Shown piece after piece: positions 24,201-47,921 of a stretch of 64,000 bases of DNA. The notes under the pieces are model-generated. The model did not search any database. It was not told the origin of the DNA and worked only from the letters and a program-made list of their open reading frames with translations. The stretch is taken from positions 104,547-168,546 of the forward strand of contig NMRA01000722.1 of the NCBI GenBank assembly GCA_002633005.1, in the 5' to 3' direction. Made by a program: the position numbers and the translations under genes. This DNA comes from Phoronis australis (Eukaryota > Phoronida > Phoronidae). Numbering within the stretch: the stretch's first letter is position 1; each line of letters starts with the position of its first letter.

Positions 24201-27193
24201 GTCATTTTGCGCCACCTTGTGGCCATTTTTACTGTTTTCGAGTCTGTTTTTTTGGCATCTGCCCCTCTGTCAATGAAACCACTCTAAAGATGATTGTGGA
24301 AATTGGCATATATGCAGGATCTTTATTAAATTTAGCAAGTGTATTTATATGAGCTTGACAACAAATGACGATGATTTTCGGATGGATTCAACTACTAGTG
24401 TGCCACCTAGTGGCAGTTTTAGTTTTTTTACCGCCAAGTATGTTGCTTTGACAGCAAGTTTTTTTTTTTTTTTTTTTTTTTTTTGTTTGTTCGCTCTCTA
24501 CAGGTCGCAATTCTGGTCCGATTTTCACGAAATTTGCACACAACATGTAGATCGGGAATCACTAGAACGCTATTNTTTTTACTGTTTTCGAGTCTGTTTT
24601 TTTGGCATCTGCCCCTCTGTCAATGAAACCACTCTAAGGATGATTGTGGAAATTGGCATATATGCAGGATCTTTATTAAATTTAGCAAGTGTATTTATAT
24701 GAGCTTGACAACAAATGACGATGATTTTCGGATGGATTCAACTACTAGTGTGCCACCTAGTGGCAGTTTTAGTTTTTAAATTTTACCTCTATCTTCAAAG
24801 GTTCACAACGGATTTTCATAAAATTTGGCAGATAGGTATGTATTTGTTATTTGATGATATCCTCCGGATTTCTGTTTGATTCGTGGTATTTTGTGCCATC
24901 TAGTGGCCTATTTTACTGTTTTCGAGTCTTGTTATTTGGCGTCCGTCCCTCTGTCAACCAAACCACTCTAAGGATGGTTGTGGAAATTAGCATGTCTCTT
25001 CCTATATGTGAAGAGGAAGTCTGATGATGATTTTCCGACGACTATTTACTGTGGCGCCTCTTAGTGGCAGCTATGTTTTTTTGTGTCTATAGCGTCATAG
25101 TGGCAATTTTATTTTTTCGTTTCCATCTGTTTCTCAGAAGTTCCGTGATGGAATTTTATGAAATTTGGTAAATAACTTTAATGACACGTACAAGTTTTCG
25201 GATAGATTCGACGTATTTTGCACCATCTAGTGGCCATTTTTATGTTCCAAATAAACACCCCTAGAAGCACATCATTAGCGGTGCATTCGTGGGCGCATTT
25301 CATTGCTCCGTGTTGCTCTTGTGAAAATTGGCATTCTCAGTATGAAGAGGACGGTTTACGTTGACGACTTTGACTACCGTGGCACCTCCTGGTGGTAGTT
25401 CTGTTTTGTTTTGCGCCCATGTATTCTCCTAAACCTACTGCAGGATTTTTATTATATTTAGTAAGTGTATTTATATGAAGCCAACAACAGACGACGACGA
25501 CTTCCAGGTGGACCCAATGAACGCTGTGCACCCTAGTGGCAATTTCCTTTGTTCCTATGAAGTTCCTTGACACATTTTTATGAAATTTTAGTAAATAGCT
25601 TTCTATTAAAGAAGAGATGGATTGGACATATTTGCGCTATCTAGTGGCCATTTTATGATAAAAATAAAAAAAACCCTAGAAGCACCCTGTCTGTGGTGTA
25701 TTCGTGGGCTCATTTCAATGCTCCGCGTTGCTCTTGTTTGAGTTTGCAATTTCGACTCGACCTAATTGGCCACGCCTGTGACTAACTTATTCCTACGTAT
25801 CCACAGGGTCACTATGTCTTGCCAACAGTGATCACTAACGTAGCAGACACGTCTCGACTGATGCAAGAAGAGATCTTTGGGCCTGTTGTGTGTATTGTGC
25901 CATTCAACACTGAAGAAGAGGTGAGTGATGGTGCAAGTCTCTGAGTGCAATTTTAGTTGGGAAAATTAAGCGCCCACTTTCCCAACAGATCGGGAAATGT
26001 ATAACTGTCACATCATAGGTGGGGAGACAGGTATCAGCTGGGAGGAAAATAAATAATGCTTGTTTTCAAAGTATGATTATTTTAGTTATTGTAAACAATA
26101 ACAATTTAATAAGCATATTTTATCTACTGTATTTAGGTAACTGAAGGATTGAAAATTTAATGTTTGAAAAAATCATCTCATTTCTTAAAGTTTTCTGTTA
26201 TTCATATGTGTAAGGTCAAGTTGGTTAGTAGTGGATGTTCGAGACGGGTGTATTAATTTTTTCTCCAGGTGACTGTCCGAGCCAACATGGTACAGTATGG
26301 GTTGTGTGCTAGTGTCTGGACCAATGACCTTGGAAAAGCCCACAGAGTGTCACAAAAACTGGAGGTATGTTAGTGATATTGTCACCAAAACTACAGGCGG
26401 AAAGCAAAGTCAAGTTTCGTTTGGACCAAATAGCATAATCATTTGCATTCAAGGTTCTGACTGGATGGAGTTTTGGTTAAAAAAATCCATTCCAATGACG
26501 TGCATTTGTTGATGCCCTGACTATTCAGTTGAGCTTGTAATAGTACTATGCATAGGAGTTTTAAGGAAGTCAAGTTTAAGAAACATTTTACTCAGACTGA
26601 TGCCTTAAAAATGTGGGTCTTGATGTTGAATGTTATGATGCATGTTGTATAAATATTATAACTGTTAAAACGAAAATGAATATGGTAATTATTGTTGTTA
26701 CAATTCAAAAGGAAACTAAACCTTGTTATAGCCTATTACCAGACATTTACTCTAACTACATCAGTTCATCTTTGAAATGCAATAGTGCTTTGTCTCCCTA
26801 AATAACCATCAAATGTTTAGAATAACACACTGAATGGCGCTCATGTTTGTGGTACACAAAATGACACGCTGAAATCAAAAGTTTCATACAGCTAGTGTTA
26901 TTGGCCATTTATAATCGATATGCCTGTTTTCATGAGGTAGGGCACATCGCCACTGACTGCAAGTGAAAGTAATTGTACCACTTCTTGTAATTTTTCTTTT
27001 AAGATGAAATAAACATTTAATTATTAATGTTTATGGTGTATAGGTTGGTACCGTGTGGGTGAATTGCTGGCTGGTGAGGGACCTGAACATGCCGTTTGGA
27101 GGTATGAAGGATTCTGGGATTGGTCGAGAGAGTGCCAAGGATTCACTGGAGTTCTACACAGAGAAGAAGACTGTGTGTTTGAAGATTAGTTAA
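15253..27193 (+). CDS. ALDH8A1: ALDH8A1, 2-aminomuconic semialdehyde dehydrogenase, ten exons
   Basis: Exons: 15253-15443, 18153-18353, 18856-19067, 20403-20569, 20815-20885, 21296-21400, 21808-21976, 25807-25920, 26269-26364, 27044-27193. All borders are GT-AG with agreeing phases; total 491 residues (human 487). The enzyme oxidises 2-aminomuconic semialdehyde with NAD+ in the kynurenine branch of tryptophan breakdown, in the cytosol. Visible: AGLIAPWNLPMYLLTFKIAPA, CKPSEMTSVTAWM (cofactor site), LISFTGST, the general-base Glu in LSLELGGKNAA across exons 4-5, the nucleophile region QGEICLCTSRIFV in exon 6, EEIFGPVVCIVPF in exon 8, and NMPFGGMKDSGIGRE in exon 10. A second Met at 15280 is an alternative start. 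The exon 7 donor is placed after LPDRCKK, which keeps the loop length of the human enzyme before GHYVLPT. It stands head-to-head with POC5. A possible polyadenylation signal AATAAA is at 27974. Confidence 0.95.
15590..16164. mobile_element. Palindromic MITE truncated at an assembly N, in ALDH8A1 intron 1
   Basis: Left arm: TCGGCGAATTATGCCTCACA, then CACATTGTTATAACTAAGTC, then AGTACCGTACCTTATGCAT. The inverse of these blocks occurs at 16078-16163 in reverse order. The right arm stops exactly at the single N at 16164, where the left arm would predict further bases, so the break is probably an assembly join. Middle blocks are shared with 1470-1760. Confidence 0.75.
17646..17785. mobile_element. 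Short hAT-like MITE with CAGTGGCGGATCCAGG-type ends
   Basis: Left end CAGGGGCGAATCCAGGATTT, right end TTAAATCCGCCACTG, which are inverse to each other. The ends match the widespread animal repeat type whose terminus reads CAGTGGCGGATCCAGG. About 140 bp, no coding. Relatives at 46871-47442 and near 61800-61852. Confidence 0.65.
20200..20275 (+). repeat. tRNA-like SINE head
   Basis: Carries an A box TGGCTCAGTGGCTAGAG and a B box GGGTTCGAGTCCTGG at normal tRNA spacing. The acceptor arms do not pair well (GTCCTTT against GGTCGGGGG), so it is more likely a tRNA-derived SINE than a working tRNA gene. It sits in ALDH8A1 intron 3. Confidence 0.65.
21929..22262 (+). repeat. ~60-bp tandem repeat copying the ALDH8A1 exon 7 end and splice donor
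   Basis: Five copies plus a partial one. Each contains the exon end CTGACAGGTGTAAGA and the donor region GTGTGTATATCACTG. Copy 1 is the real exon (ends 21976); further donor-like sites follow at 22037, 22096, 22156 and 22219. Unlike the other splice-site arrays here, the coding frame stays open through the whole array for about 108 codons. The second donor is 60 bases downstream in frame, so its use would add 20 residues (VCISLCGGVSSLDLPDRCKN). Confidence 0.88.
22595..25740 (+). repeat. Dispersed repeat array with regularly spaced CTCF-like motifs, in ALDH8A1 intron 7
   Basis: Starts ATGCGCCCACATACTTATATG and ends near GGGCTCATTTCAATGCTCCG. It is built of diverged blocks recurring every ~125-150 bp, each with a core such as GTGCCCCCTAGTGGCAATTT or GCGCCACCTAGTGGCCATTT followed by an AT-rich stretch. 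On the minus strand the core fits the vertebrate CTCF consensus CCASYAGRKGGCRS exactly at 22786, 23189, 24400, 24750 and 24893, with about a dozen one- or two-mismatch versions between them. A related array lies inverted at 58480-59745. A different repeat interrupts it at about 24430-24575, ending at an N (24575), after which 24224-24429 is repeated almost exactly at 24577-24778. No convincing coding. Confidence 0.85.
24430..24575 (+). repeat. Fragment of the dispersed repeat also found at 37987-39087
   Basis: Shares CGCCAAGTATGTTG, a T-run, and ACAGGTCGCAATTCTGGTCCG followed by CACGAAATTTGCACA with the left part of the 37987-39087 insertion. It is cut at the assembly N at 24575. Confidence 0.6.
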
Positions 27194-29359
27194 ACTAAAT
27201 CATCCTGCCGATTAAGTAGTGCTAAAAAGTTTTGTTCAGTCGAGCCGCGTTTCATTAAAAAATAATAATTGCATTCCATCTGATACACGTTGTACCAGAC
27301 GTGCGCAGACCGCGCATGTGGGCCCGTTGCGCTGATCATCTGGAACCATTTTTGTGCTTTATTAATATATAATTAAAACCGTGCTGAGGAGCAGCTATAC
27401 ACCTGTCTCAACGGTCTAGCAGTGTGGCCCAGTGGGACTAAAACCTACAACCTCGAATAAAGAAGCAGTCACCTATCACACTAGGCCACACTGTCTCCTT
27501 TCTCCACGTTTCGTTGAACGTTTTGGACTTTTTTGAAATGTTTGTGTTCCAAGGAAAGCTCACTGTAACAAGTAATTTGAATACAATACAGTTGGTTAGT
27601 GACGTGTGGAATGAAGCAGGGACGTTGTAGTACGGTTTGACTGTATCTAATTACAATGCTCGTTATAAAGGCTGTAATGTTGATTACTCATCAGTGTAGT
27701 CATAAATTCTACAAGATTGATTGCTGTAAATCGGCATCTTGTGTCAAAAACCACATTTTGAATGAGCAAACTCCATAAAATTCCAGTCGACTTGAGAAGA
27801 GTCCATTCATTGCCGCTTCAGACTTAGCTTCAACATTAAATTGCTTGTCATTTTCAAGGATTTAATTAACCACACTAATCACTTTACCACATTTGTAACA
27901 AAGAGGAGTCATATGTCAGTTTGAAACTGTTAGTACACTTGTGACATGCACTATTTGCTCAATTTTTTGGTTCAATAAAGCGATATTTTTTGGGAGCTCA
28001 TGATTACTTCCCCAAAATAAAATTTGCTCAGAATATTGGTTGGCTGGTAGTGAAATACTCAAAACTCCAAAAAAAATGCGAACACCTGTGGTAATTAGTT
28101 GTGAACTGTGTTTGAACTTGAAAAAAAAACGTGGATTGAAGAATTGGTGGAGACAGAAGTTGGCCAGATGGCGCTCAATTTTATGACACCCTAACTTGAT
28201 GCATGTGATTGCTCTTTAAGTTTAACTGCACAATATTGGTTTGATGGCATTGTTTACTCAAGGAAGAGTGTATCGTTTAATGACATTAATTCTGTTTCAG
28301 ATTTTATTTTGTAATTTTTGCTCATATCGTTGCAAAGCTCTATATTTGTATTTATACATCTTTTCCAGGCTGGGTGTAGAGTAGCTTTAAAGAATAGATT
28401 TGTTTGAGATTGTTAATTGACTCACGGTGTGCCTTAACTTTACAAATACTGTAGATAATCTATTGCTCAGTTATACTGATAAGTCTTCCTAAATTTTACT
28501 TTGAATTGCTTTGTAAATGGGTGTAGTCAAATTTTTGTCAACATGATTATGTGTAAACTGTATAATGCAATATTGTTTATGTGTGTTTGTGTACTTAAGC
28601 ATAATTTGTTATGGCAGCTATCTCTTATGGAAAATACTAAAGTGCACAATCTGATGAACACATGTGGAACTGTCTGAAAATAAAAAACTTCACTTGAATA
28701 TGATTCTAACATTTCACATTTGAACAAGATGTGAGCAAAGTAATGTCAGTTTTAATTTTCAGTGGTTTGCAAACTTAAGGCTGAGTGTGCATTTGGGTAT
28801 AGTGAAAGTAATCTGTATGGTTGAGTTTCTCTAGATTATTACGTACCTAATTATTAAGCTATCTGCCTCACAATACTGGCTTACCATTGGTAGTTGGTAA
28901 ACAACAAAACTCAAATTTTGACACTGGCATACGAGACATTGTCATTTTCAAAGTGCCACACTTGGCAAGAATATTGGTTATTTGTGTGATAAAATTCCAA
29001 GACAGTTTTGAATTCGCAACCTCTGCAATCACAGTCCAATGCTTTTGTAGTAGAACCAAGCCACATCTGGTGAGTAGCCGAGTATTTCAACCATACTTAA
29101 CTGATAACTTTACAACCCTCAATTTGTGCGAATGACTGGAAGCCAACAGCAAGAATTGAGAGTTTGTAACAAAATCACAAAGACCTATGGATGTTTTCAT
29201 TTTATAGCTCTGGTCAAAGCTAATGGCTTCCAAGTTTGTCCTCTCTATCAGTTGGTGTGCTTTATGTTGAACACAAAGTATACTGTTTGATATACGAGAT
29301 CAACATCTCTCGTCAATGAATCTCATTACAAACTATTGTACTTTGCTTGATTGCATCAG
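27194..29359. other. Intergenic stretch after ALDH8A1: 3' UTR, SINEs, no gene
   Basis: Begins with the probable ALDH8A1 3' UTR. Contains a reverse tRNA-like SINE head (27425-27497). A second SINE-like segment at about 28960-29240 shares AGCTCTGGTCAAAGCTAATGG and nearby phrases with 63360-63590 and, more loosely, 40840-40990. AT-rich elsewhere; no open frame worth calling. Confidence 0.5.
27425..27497 (-). repeat. tRNA-like SINE head, reverse strand
   Basis: Read on the minus strand: GTGGCCTAGTGTGATAGGTG (A-box like) followed 30 bases later by TGTAGGTTTTAGTCCCACTG (B-box like) and GGCCAC closing against the 5' GTGGCC. Pairing of the ends is good but the B box is degenerate, so a SINE is favoured over a functional tRNA. 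Confidence 0.55.
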
Positions 29360-29860
29360 GTTATGTTCTAAAGTAATAATACATCATGACTGTTGGATGT
29401 TTGAGTTGATTGCACCAGGTTATGTCAGTACTAGAGTAATGATACATCGTTTGTTGGATGTTTGAGTTGATTGCACTAGGTTATGTACTAGAGTAATGAT
29501 ACATCGTTTGTTGGATGTTTGAGTTGATTGCACCAGGTTATGTACTAGAGTAATGATACATCATGATTGTGGGATGTTTGAGTGTAGTGTGGTAAAATCT
29601 CCAATTTTAAACAAAAATAATTACTGTACTAAAATTGGATGCTTTTAATAAGAGTAGCATCTTTGAATGCACTTGGTGACATTCAAGAAAACTCTAATAC
29701 ATTGTCACCAGTGGATCTTTGAATGCATTAGGTTATTTACAAGAGAACTCTAATACTTTGCCACCAGTGGATCTTTGAATGCATTAGGTTATTTACAAGA
29801 GAACTCTAATACATTGTCACCAGTGGATCTTTGAATGTATTAGGTTAAAAAAGACCTATT
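29360..29860. repeat. Two minisatellites, ~58 bp x4 and ~63 bp x3
   Basis: First unit carries TTGGATGTTTGAGTTGATTG and ACTAGAGTAATGATACATC. Second unit carries CACCAGTGGATCTTTGAATG and AAGAGAACTCTAATAC. Both reappear in the second half of the large duplication after 30644. Confidence 0.85.
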
Positions 29861-31650
29861 ATGTTCATGACTTTCTTAGTCTAAGTTTAACATTTAACCA
29901 TTGTCTTCCAATTATTAGTTTTGTGTTGAGAAACATTTTTGATTTGGATAGACAAGCTCAATACACTAGAACTTCATGGATTAAACATAAACTTCTTAAA
30001 TTATATCATTGAAATTTTTTCTGCAACAATGTATCACATTCATTACGCCACATCTTAAATGTCAATTGTCATATAGTGTTTGATTTTACATTATTTCTGT
30101 TTCTGTTGAGGAAAGATATTATATCTGAAAATTTCAGTTGATCCATTCTTGTTGTTTTATTTACCTATATATATTCTACATGATATGGCTAAGAAATGTC
30201 CTCAGGGTGACGAAGTTTTGATCATGTAAAACACGTGTAGTGACATAGTGTCGCTGTATCTATAGCCACTTTAATATATGTTGTGACATACAGTCACTGT
30301 GTCTATAGCCACTAACATTTTGTGACATACAGTCACTGTGTCTATAGCCACTTTAACACATGTTGTGACATACAGTCACCGTGTCTATAGCCACTTTAAC
30401 ACGTTGTGACATACAGTCACTGTGTCTATAGCCACTTTAACACATGTTGTGACATACAGTCACCGTGTCTATAGCCACTTTAACACATGTTGTGACATAC
30501 AGTCACCGTGTCTATAGCCACTTTAACACATGTTGTGACATACAGTCACTGTGTCTATAGCCACTTTAACACATGTTGTGACATACAGTCACTGTGTCTA
30601 TAGCCACTTTAACACATGTTGTGACATACAGTCACTGTGTCTANTGGCTGTTGGATGTTTGAGTTGTTTGCACCAGGTTATGTACTAGAGTAATGATACG
30701 TCATGATTGTGGGATCTTTGAGTGTAGTGTGTTAAAATCTCTCCAATTTTAAACCAAAAAATAATTACAGTACTAAAATTGGATGCTTTTCATAAGAGTA
30801 GCATCTTTGAATGCACTTGGTGACATTCAAGAGAACTCTAATACTTTGCCACCAGTGGATCTTTGAATGCATTAGGTTATTTGCAAAAGAACTCTAATAC
30901 ATGTCACCAATGGATCTTTGAATGTATTAGGTTAAAAAAGACCTATTATGTTCATGACTTTCTTAGTCTAAGTCTAACATTTAACCATTGTCTTCCAATT
31001 ATTAGTTTTGTGTTGAGAAACATTTTTGATTTGGATAGACAAGCTCAATACACTAGACCTCATGAATTAAACATAAAAACTTCTTAAATTATATCATTGA
31101 TTTTTTTCCGCAATAGTGTATCCACATTCATTCCGCCATATCTTAAATGTCAGTTGTCATATAGTGTTTGATTTTACTTTATTTCCGTTTCTGTTGAGGA
31201 AGGGTGTTATTATATCTGAAAATTTCAGTTGATCCGTTCTTGTTGTTTTATTTACCTATATATATTCTACATGATATGGCTAAGAAATGTCCTCAGGGTG
31301 ACGAAGTTTTGATCATGTAAAACACGTGTAGCGACATAGTGTCGCTGTATCTATAGCCACTTTAATATATGTTGTGACATAGTCATTGTGTCTATAGCCA
31401 CTAACATTTTGTGACATACAGTCACTGTGTCTATAGCCACTTTAACACATGTTGTGACATACAGTCACCGTGTCTATAGCCACTTTAACACATGTTGTGA
31501 CATACAGTCACCGTGTCTATAGCCACTTTAACACATGTTGTGACATACAGTCACTGTGTCTATAGCCACTTTAACACATGTTGTGACATACAGTCACTGT
31601 GTCTAGCTACTTAAAACACGTTGTGACAGCCACTGTGTCTATAACCACTT
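29515..31650. repeat. ~1.1-kb direct duplication around an assembly N, each half ending in a 42-bp minisatellite
   Basis: 29515-30643 and 30645-31650 run in parallel: the same order of GTGGGATGTTTGAGTGTAG, CATCTTTGAATGCACTTGG, TTTTGTGTTGAGAAACATTT, ATGATATGGCTAAGAAATGT and then the minisatellite. The 42-bp unit reads TGTGACATACAGTCACTGTG then TCTATAGCCACTTTAACACA; about nine copies in the first half, seven in the second. The N at 30644 falls inside the first minisatellite, exactly at the switch, so this may be two haplotypes joined end to end rather than a true duplication. Confidence 0.9.
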
Positions 31651-32089
31651 TATCTGTTAGCTGAACAGATACAGACCTCAAGAATATAGAGTTTTGCAAC
31701 ATTTTTCATGCTATTTTCCTTTCAGAACACAGCGCTATTCAACCCGAAAGTACCAACTTCAAGTGCCAAAAACCAAGTTTTGATTTCGGCCTCTTGCCAT
31801 TATAGAGTTTGTCTCATCTTGCTCTGTTCTTTGTTCAACTGATCTCTCGAGTAACTGACTGTTCATCACTCCTTCAAAGTGCATATAATTTCCAGCCACA
31901 GCAAGCCTTGAAATCACCTGCAATTTGGCTAAGGAACAATTTGAGATCAATTTCATTACTAAGTAGTCTAAATCAAAAGGTTTAATCATTTTAAAGTATG
32001 TGTTTCGGCATGAGGAATAAAAATAATGAGGAATCAAAGAACAGAGACCATGTGGATAATTTTGCTCTGAAATACATTCATCAACAACA

Positions 32090-32333
32090 TGGCAAAAACT
32101 GCTTTTGGTGATCTTGTTTGGTAAGAAAAAAATCCTGCAAAACGCTACTGGTGTAAGCTGAATGGGGGGCATTTGCGGGGTTATAAATTAGGACACTGGG
32201 GGAGGAAATGGTGACATCTTGTGATCCATCTGCAACTAAACAATAAAATGGAACGCCAGGGCACATAGAAATGGTTGTATTTTCTCCAACATCAAGTCTG
32301 ACCAGTGTGAATAACACGGAGCAAATCTGCTGT
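32090..32333 (-). CDS. Possible exon of an unrecognised gene
   Basis: An open frame follows a good acceptor (TTATTTTTACAG) and reads QICSVLFTLVRLDVGENTT, then ISMCPGVPFYCLVADGSQD, then a Ser/Pro/Tyr-rich tail. Composition looks more protein-like than its neighbours, but I recognise no family, found no partner exon, and no clear donor follows. It may be a gene relic. Confidence 0.25.
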
Positions 32334-32860
32334 AAAAATAATATGAAAAGCACTCCCTAGGTTGTTCACAACACCTCACACACTCTTAACATATATAATA
32401 TTCAATGAATACCTCAACATCATCGTGTATACCTCAGCGATGAAAATTTATACTTAAATTATAACTCAATTAAAATTGCACTTAAATAAGCTTTATACTA
32501 AACAACTAAAGATATAAATTAGCAGCTTTCTATTGCATCATTGAACACCATGAAGCGTGTTTAAAACTTGGTACCAAATTCATAGTTGTTTTCTGAAAAA
32601 ATCTAGAAAACGAGTTGTATGATGACCATCATCATAAAACAAGGTGACACAACCATATGGTAGGAACACGGACAGTTTCTGTCACTGAAAAGCAAAGCAG
32701 TCAAAATTTTCCACAAGAAATATTTACCAGCAATATACTACATAAGAATCAGTCTGATTTAGCATCTATTTTGATGATACAGTGCAGTGGTCGCCTGGCT
32801 ACTCTGAGTACAAAAATTCTTGACCACTTCCTTGTTGAGTGGCAACAATAGCACCTTGAT

Positions 32861-33056
32861 GGTCTGTCTCTTCTCTAGTAAGTGACAGCAGTTGATAACA
32901 TACTGAGTGGACACCCTGTGTGGTGAGTTATGTCTGTCTCTTCTCTAGTAAGTGACAGCAGTTGATAACACACTGAATGGACACCCTGTGTGGTGAGTTC
33001 TGTCTGTCTCTTCTCTAGTAAGTAACAGCAGTTGATGACACACGAGTGGATACCAT
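32861..33056. repeat. 70-bp tandem repeat, ~2.8 copies, interrupted by a transposon
   Basis: Units start at 32861, 32931 and 33001 with GTCTGTCTCTTCTCTAGTAA and contain ACACCCTGTGTGGTGAGT. The third unit is cut at ACCAT by the element at 33057-33579 and resumes with CATGTGTGGTGAGTC. Confidence 0.85.
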
Positions 33057-33579
33057 AAGCGTGTTCAACAGAGTGAGCGCCCGCTAGCGTGTACTCGCGA
33101 ACACAAGGAACAGCTCCTGAACAGCTGTGAGCGCTCACTGTGTGATCCAGTATGGCGACTCTGAAGCAGATTGTGTTGAACGTCTTAGCCGATGAGCTTA
33201 ACACTAACAGTCCTTCCTATGGCGTACTGAGCGATAAATATGATTAATCTTTGCCAACAATTATTAATATCGGCAGCCCAAGACAACAACCGTGAAGGCT
33301 TTGGCCCGACAAGAATCGAAAATTATGTCGAGGAAACTGTTCCTCGCTACAGCGACCAGCAATTTAAGTCGCACTTTCGGATGAGTTGGTCAACTTTTGA
33401 GGTTAGTTTTTGTGTTGCAGAACCATATTGGGTTCATATGTTGCAGACGTGAAGCCTTCGCAGGACACCATCTTGGAAATCTAAGCGAACATGCTCTCGA
33501 GGTTGTTCGCGAGCGCTCGCGAGCGCTAACATGAACACAGCTGTTCAGGACGAGGGCGCTCACTCTATTGAACACGCTT
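33057..33579 (+). mobile_element. PIF/Harbinger-type transposon, internally deleted
   Basis: Terminal inverted repeats AAGCGTGTTCAACAGAGTGA and, reversed from the right end, AAGCGTGTTCAATAGAGTGA extend ~27 bp with sub-terminal similarity (GAACAGCT blocks). A 3-bp target duplication CAT flanks it; removing the element and one CAT restores the 70-bp repeat. A 3-bp duplication and the coding remnant inside both fit the PIF/Harbinger superfamily. At 523 bp it cannot encode a full transposase. Confidence 0.85.
33240..33452 (+). pseudogene. Harbinger-like transposase N-terminal fragment
   Basis: The frame includes RIENYVEETVPRYSDQQFKS followed by HFRMSWSTFE. This resembles the segment ahead of the DDE domain in HARBI1-like transposases (pattern Y..vVP.yS...F..HFRM...tFE). 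It stops soon after and lacks the catalytic domain. Confidence 0.65.
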
Positions 33580-33582
33580 CAT

Positions 33583-34819
33583 GTGTGGTGAGTCATTTGC
33601 ACACAAATATTGCCTACGAGTCTAACAAAATGAGCTAAAATGTTGATTAAAACCAGACACGGCATGGTAGCAAATGAAAAACGGTGCCATTTTCAGAAAA
33701 AAGGGTTTGACCCTGTATGACTTCTAATCCAACAAATGCCCATGTGGGTTCATTGGCTGCACATAGCACTTTAGTAACCTAACATACAACTTTACAAGGT
33801 ATGAACCGTATGCCATGAGTTTAACTACACTTGTACAGCTGACAAATATTGGCACCAGACAACTTGCTACTGGGCTGGTTGACAAGTACTGAACAATAAC
33901 AAAGTCATAAACAGTGTGTGCCTGTCAAACGGGCAAGAGCAATTATAAAGGCAACTAACCATCGTGACTGTTTTCAAAACTGAAAAATAACTTTTACCCG
34001 ACTTCAAATTTTCAAAATCAGTGCATGATATGCAAAGTTATTCAGAAGAACTTAGTTCAACAACCTCGTCATGCAATTTTACACCAAAGGGCAAATTAGC
34101 CACGCCTGGTCTTCACCCATTACACTGGGCTCCACCACCTGAGTGACAGCGTAGTTCTTACATCATGACGGAAATCAAGGGTAAACCCTAATTCACAACA
34201 AAGCAAGATTGCCAAAACGTAGAAGGCTCAAAAAGCACTATAAACCTACAGGCACAACAGTTTACTTTATTATAACACTTCCAACAGTTTAAAAAGATTT
34301 TTGTTGTGATTCTAATAACAGCTAAAAATAGATTATTATGTAACCAAACTCACCAACAGTTCCCATTTAAAGGACAAAAAACAGATACCGTACCTGGACA
34401 GGTGAACACCTAGGGCATTTGGGAAATTCAAAAGACAGGGAAGTTGTTAAGTAGAGCATGGGCACCTGAAAACAAAATTTTTGAGGTTTCAGGATGAGTG
34501 TTTACCAGAAAGGTTGATTAGCTCACACAAATGCCCTCAACATTTTAGCAAGCAATATAAAAGAATGCTCTTGAGCCAAAACAACTCTTTCAAGCCTTTT
34601 TAAGTAAAAAGTGGCAAGCTGTTGTTGAAAACAAACTGCTTATTACCTAAAGCTTACCAAGTCACATTCGTTTTGGGAGCTAAAATTCTTGTGAGATTGG
34701 TGGTAAAAAATTAGAAAATTCTAGACTGAGAAATATAAAGCTGAATGTGGGTGTTCACCCGAATAAGTACGGTAATCTCTAAGAACTGAAGACTACTAAG
34801 AGAGACATCTGTTGTGTAG
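33583..34819 (-). other. Probable macroH2A 3' UTR and flank
   Basis: Unique-looking AT-rich sequence directly downstream of the macroH2A stop. A minus-strand AATAAAGTAAA at about 34263-34273 is a plausible polyadenylation signal, giving a ~550-base 3' UTR. No repeat or gene recognised. Confidence 0.4.
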
Positions 34820-46458
<11,639 letters not shown>

Positions 46459-46870
46459 GGCAACGGTTTTAGCTTCACAACAAGATGCCGATTCACAACT
46501 CGGCTAGAGACCAAATCGATTCAAGTTGGCTGTTACGTTAAAACCTTTTCCGGGTTACAGTTATGCTTCTAATTTCCATGTACTTTTGCATGTTTCTTTT
46601 AAAATAAAATACTCTAATTATGATGTATATAAGTTAGTCGTATTTTGTATCAAAATTTGCGCAAAGGAACTCTCGTAATATAACTAAGTTCTAAACTTCC
46701 TTTCTACGCACCAAGGGGTGTTGCATTAGTCATTCAATAGCCACCCAGGGGTGTTGTATCAGGCATTCAACAGCCAACAAGGATAGCAGCACCAGCGACA
46801 GAAATTCTCCGGGGGTACTCCCATGGGAGTAACGTGTCACTCAAACGCCAGATGACTACTTAACTGCCAG

Positions 46871-47442
46871 TTACAGTGGCGGATCTAGGATATCACAAGG
46901 GGGGCCAACATTTTGTCCGGCTGTAAGCTTTTGTGCAAACTGAACCACGATTGTAGATGCGCATAGCACCGAATGGGGGGAGGTCGGGAGGAGGGCAAAC
47001 CCCCTTCCCGCCCAGGAAATTTTTCTGTTTTTACCTCTAAAAATCAAGCATTTTGCTTGATTCCTGAAGTATTATCCAAGAAAAAAAAGGCAAAAAAAAA
47101 AAACAAAAAAAACGGAGAAAGCGTAAAACAGGAAGAACTGCAAGTTTCAAAGACTCAGTCGAACCTACTTGTTTATGGTCCACAGCGTTTGCGCGCGAAA
47201 CCTACTTCTTTTTGTAATGCTTATTACATGTTTTATATTTTGTGCCATCGATTCTTAACAAATTTGTCGTATTTAAAGTAGTCTTCAAATGCCAAAAAGA
47301 CCAAATCCGTTTTTCGTGTTGGCAATAATGACGGGATTGCTTTGGAAATCGTCTTAAGATAAAGTTTGGCAGAGATAGTATTGCGAGTTTCTGAGTGATT
47401 CACTAAGGCCCCTCCCCCCCCCTAAATCCGCATACGAGTTAA
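46871..47442. mobile_element. hAT-like element with CAGTGGCGGATCTAGG end
   Basis: Left end CAGTGGCGGATCTAGGAT, right end CCCCCTAAATCCGCATACG, inverse to the left. Upstream of macroH2A. Internal G-rich and A-rich runs, no intact transposase. Confidence 0.6.
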
Positions 47443-47921
47443 ATGTTTCCTTACGAAAGAGTACCCTTTCGAACTGACTAAATATTACAGGCTAAAGGGT
47501 CCACCCGGTTCAAAATGGATAGGTGACCTAGCTTCATTGCAGCTGATTAGCCGGGTCATCGGATCAACTTTAAACTCTAAACAGAGCGTTCTCACTGACT
47601 ACCGCAGCCGGACGATGCGTATACATCCGAAATAATATGTTGTATAAAAACTTTGCATATTCAGTGTTTAGCCTATTAGACTCACTGAACAGTCGGAGTT
47701 AAAAAACGCACTCCAGTGAGTGTCGCTCTTTAATTGTCAGCAGTGGATACACTAACACGCGGTTGGATGTATCATATCTCAGTGTCTGTCCATTTTTAAT
47801 AGTTAGGCTAATTCAAATTACTGAGGAGCCAGATTCTTAGCCCAATTCAGAAACCTAAATATCCGCCGTTGTCAAGTTAAGATTCACCTCGGTGCGCGTG
47901 CATAAACGACAGCTTCTCACC

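Noticed and set aside
33240-33452. A host gene coding a 70-residue protein
   Set aside because: It lies wholly inside an element with inverted ends and a 3-bp target duplication and resembles a Harbinger transposase fragment.
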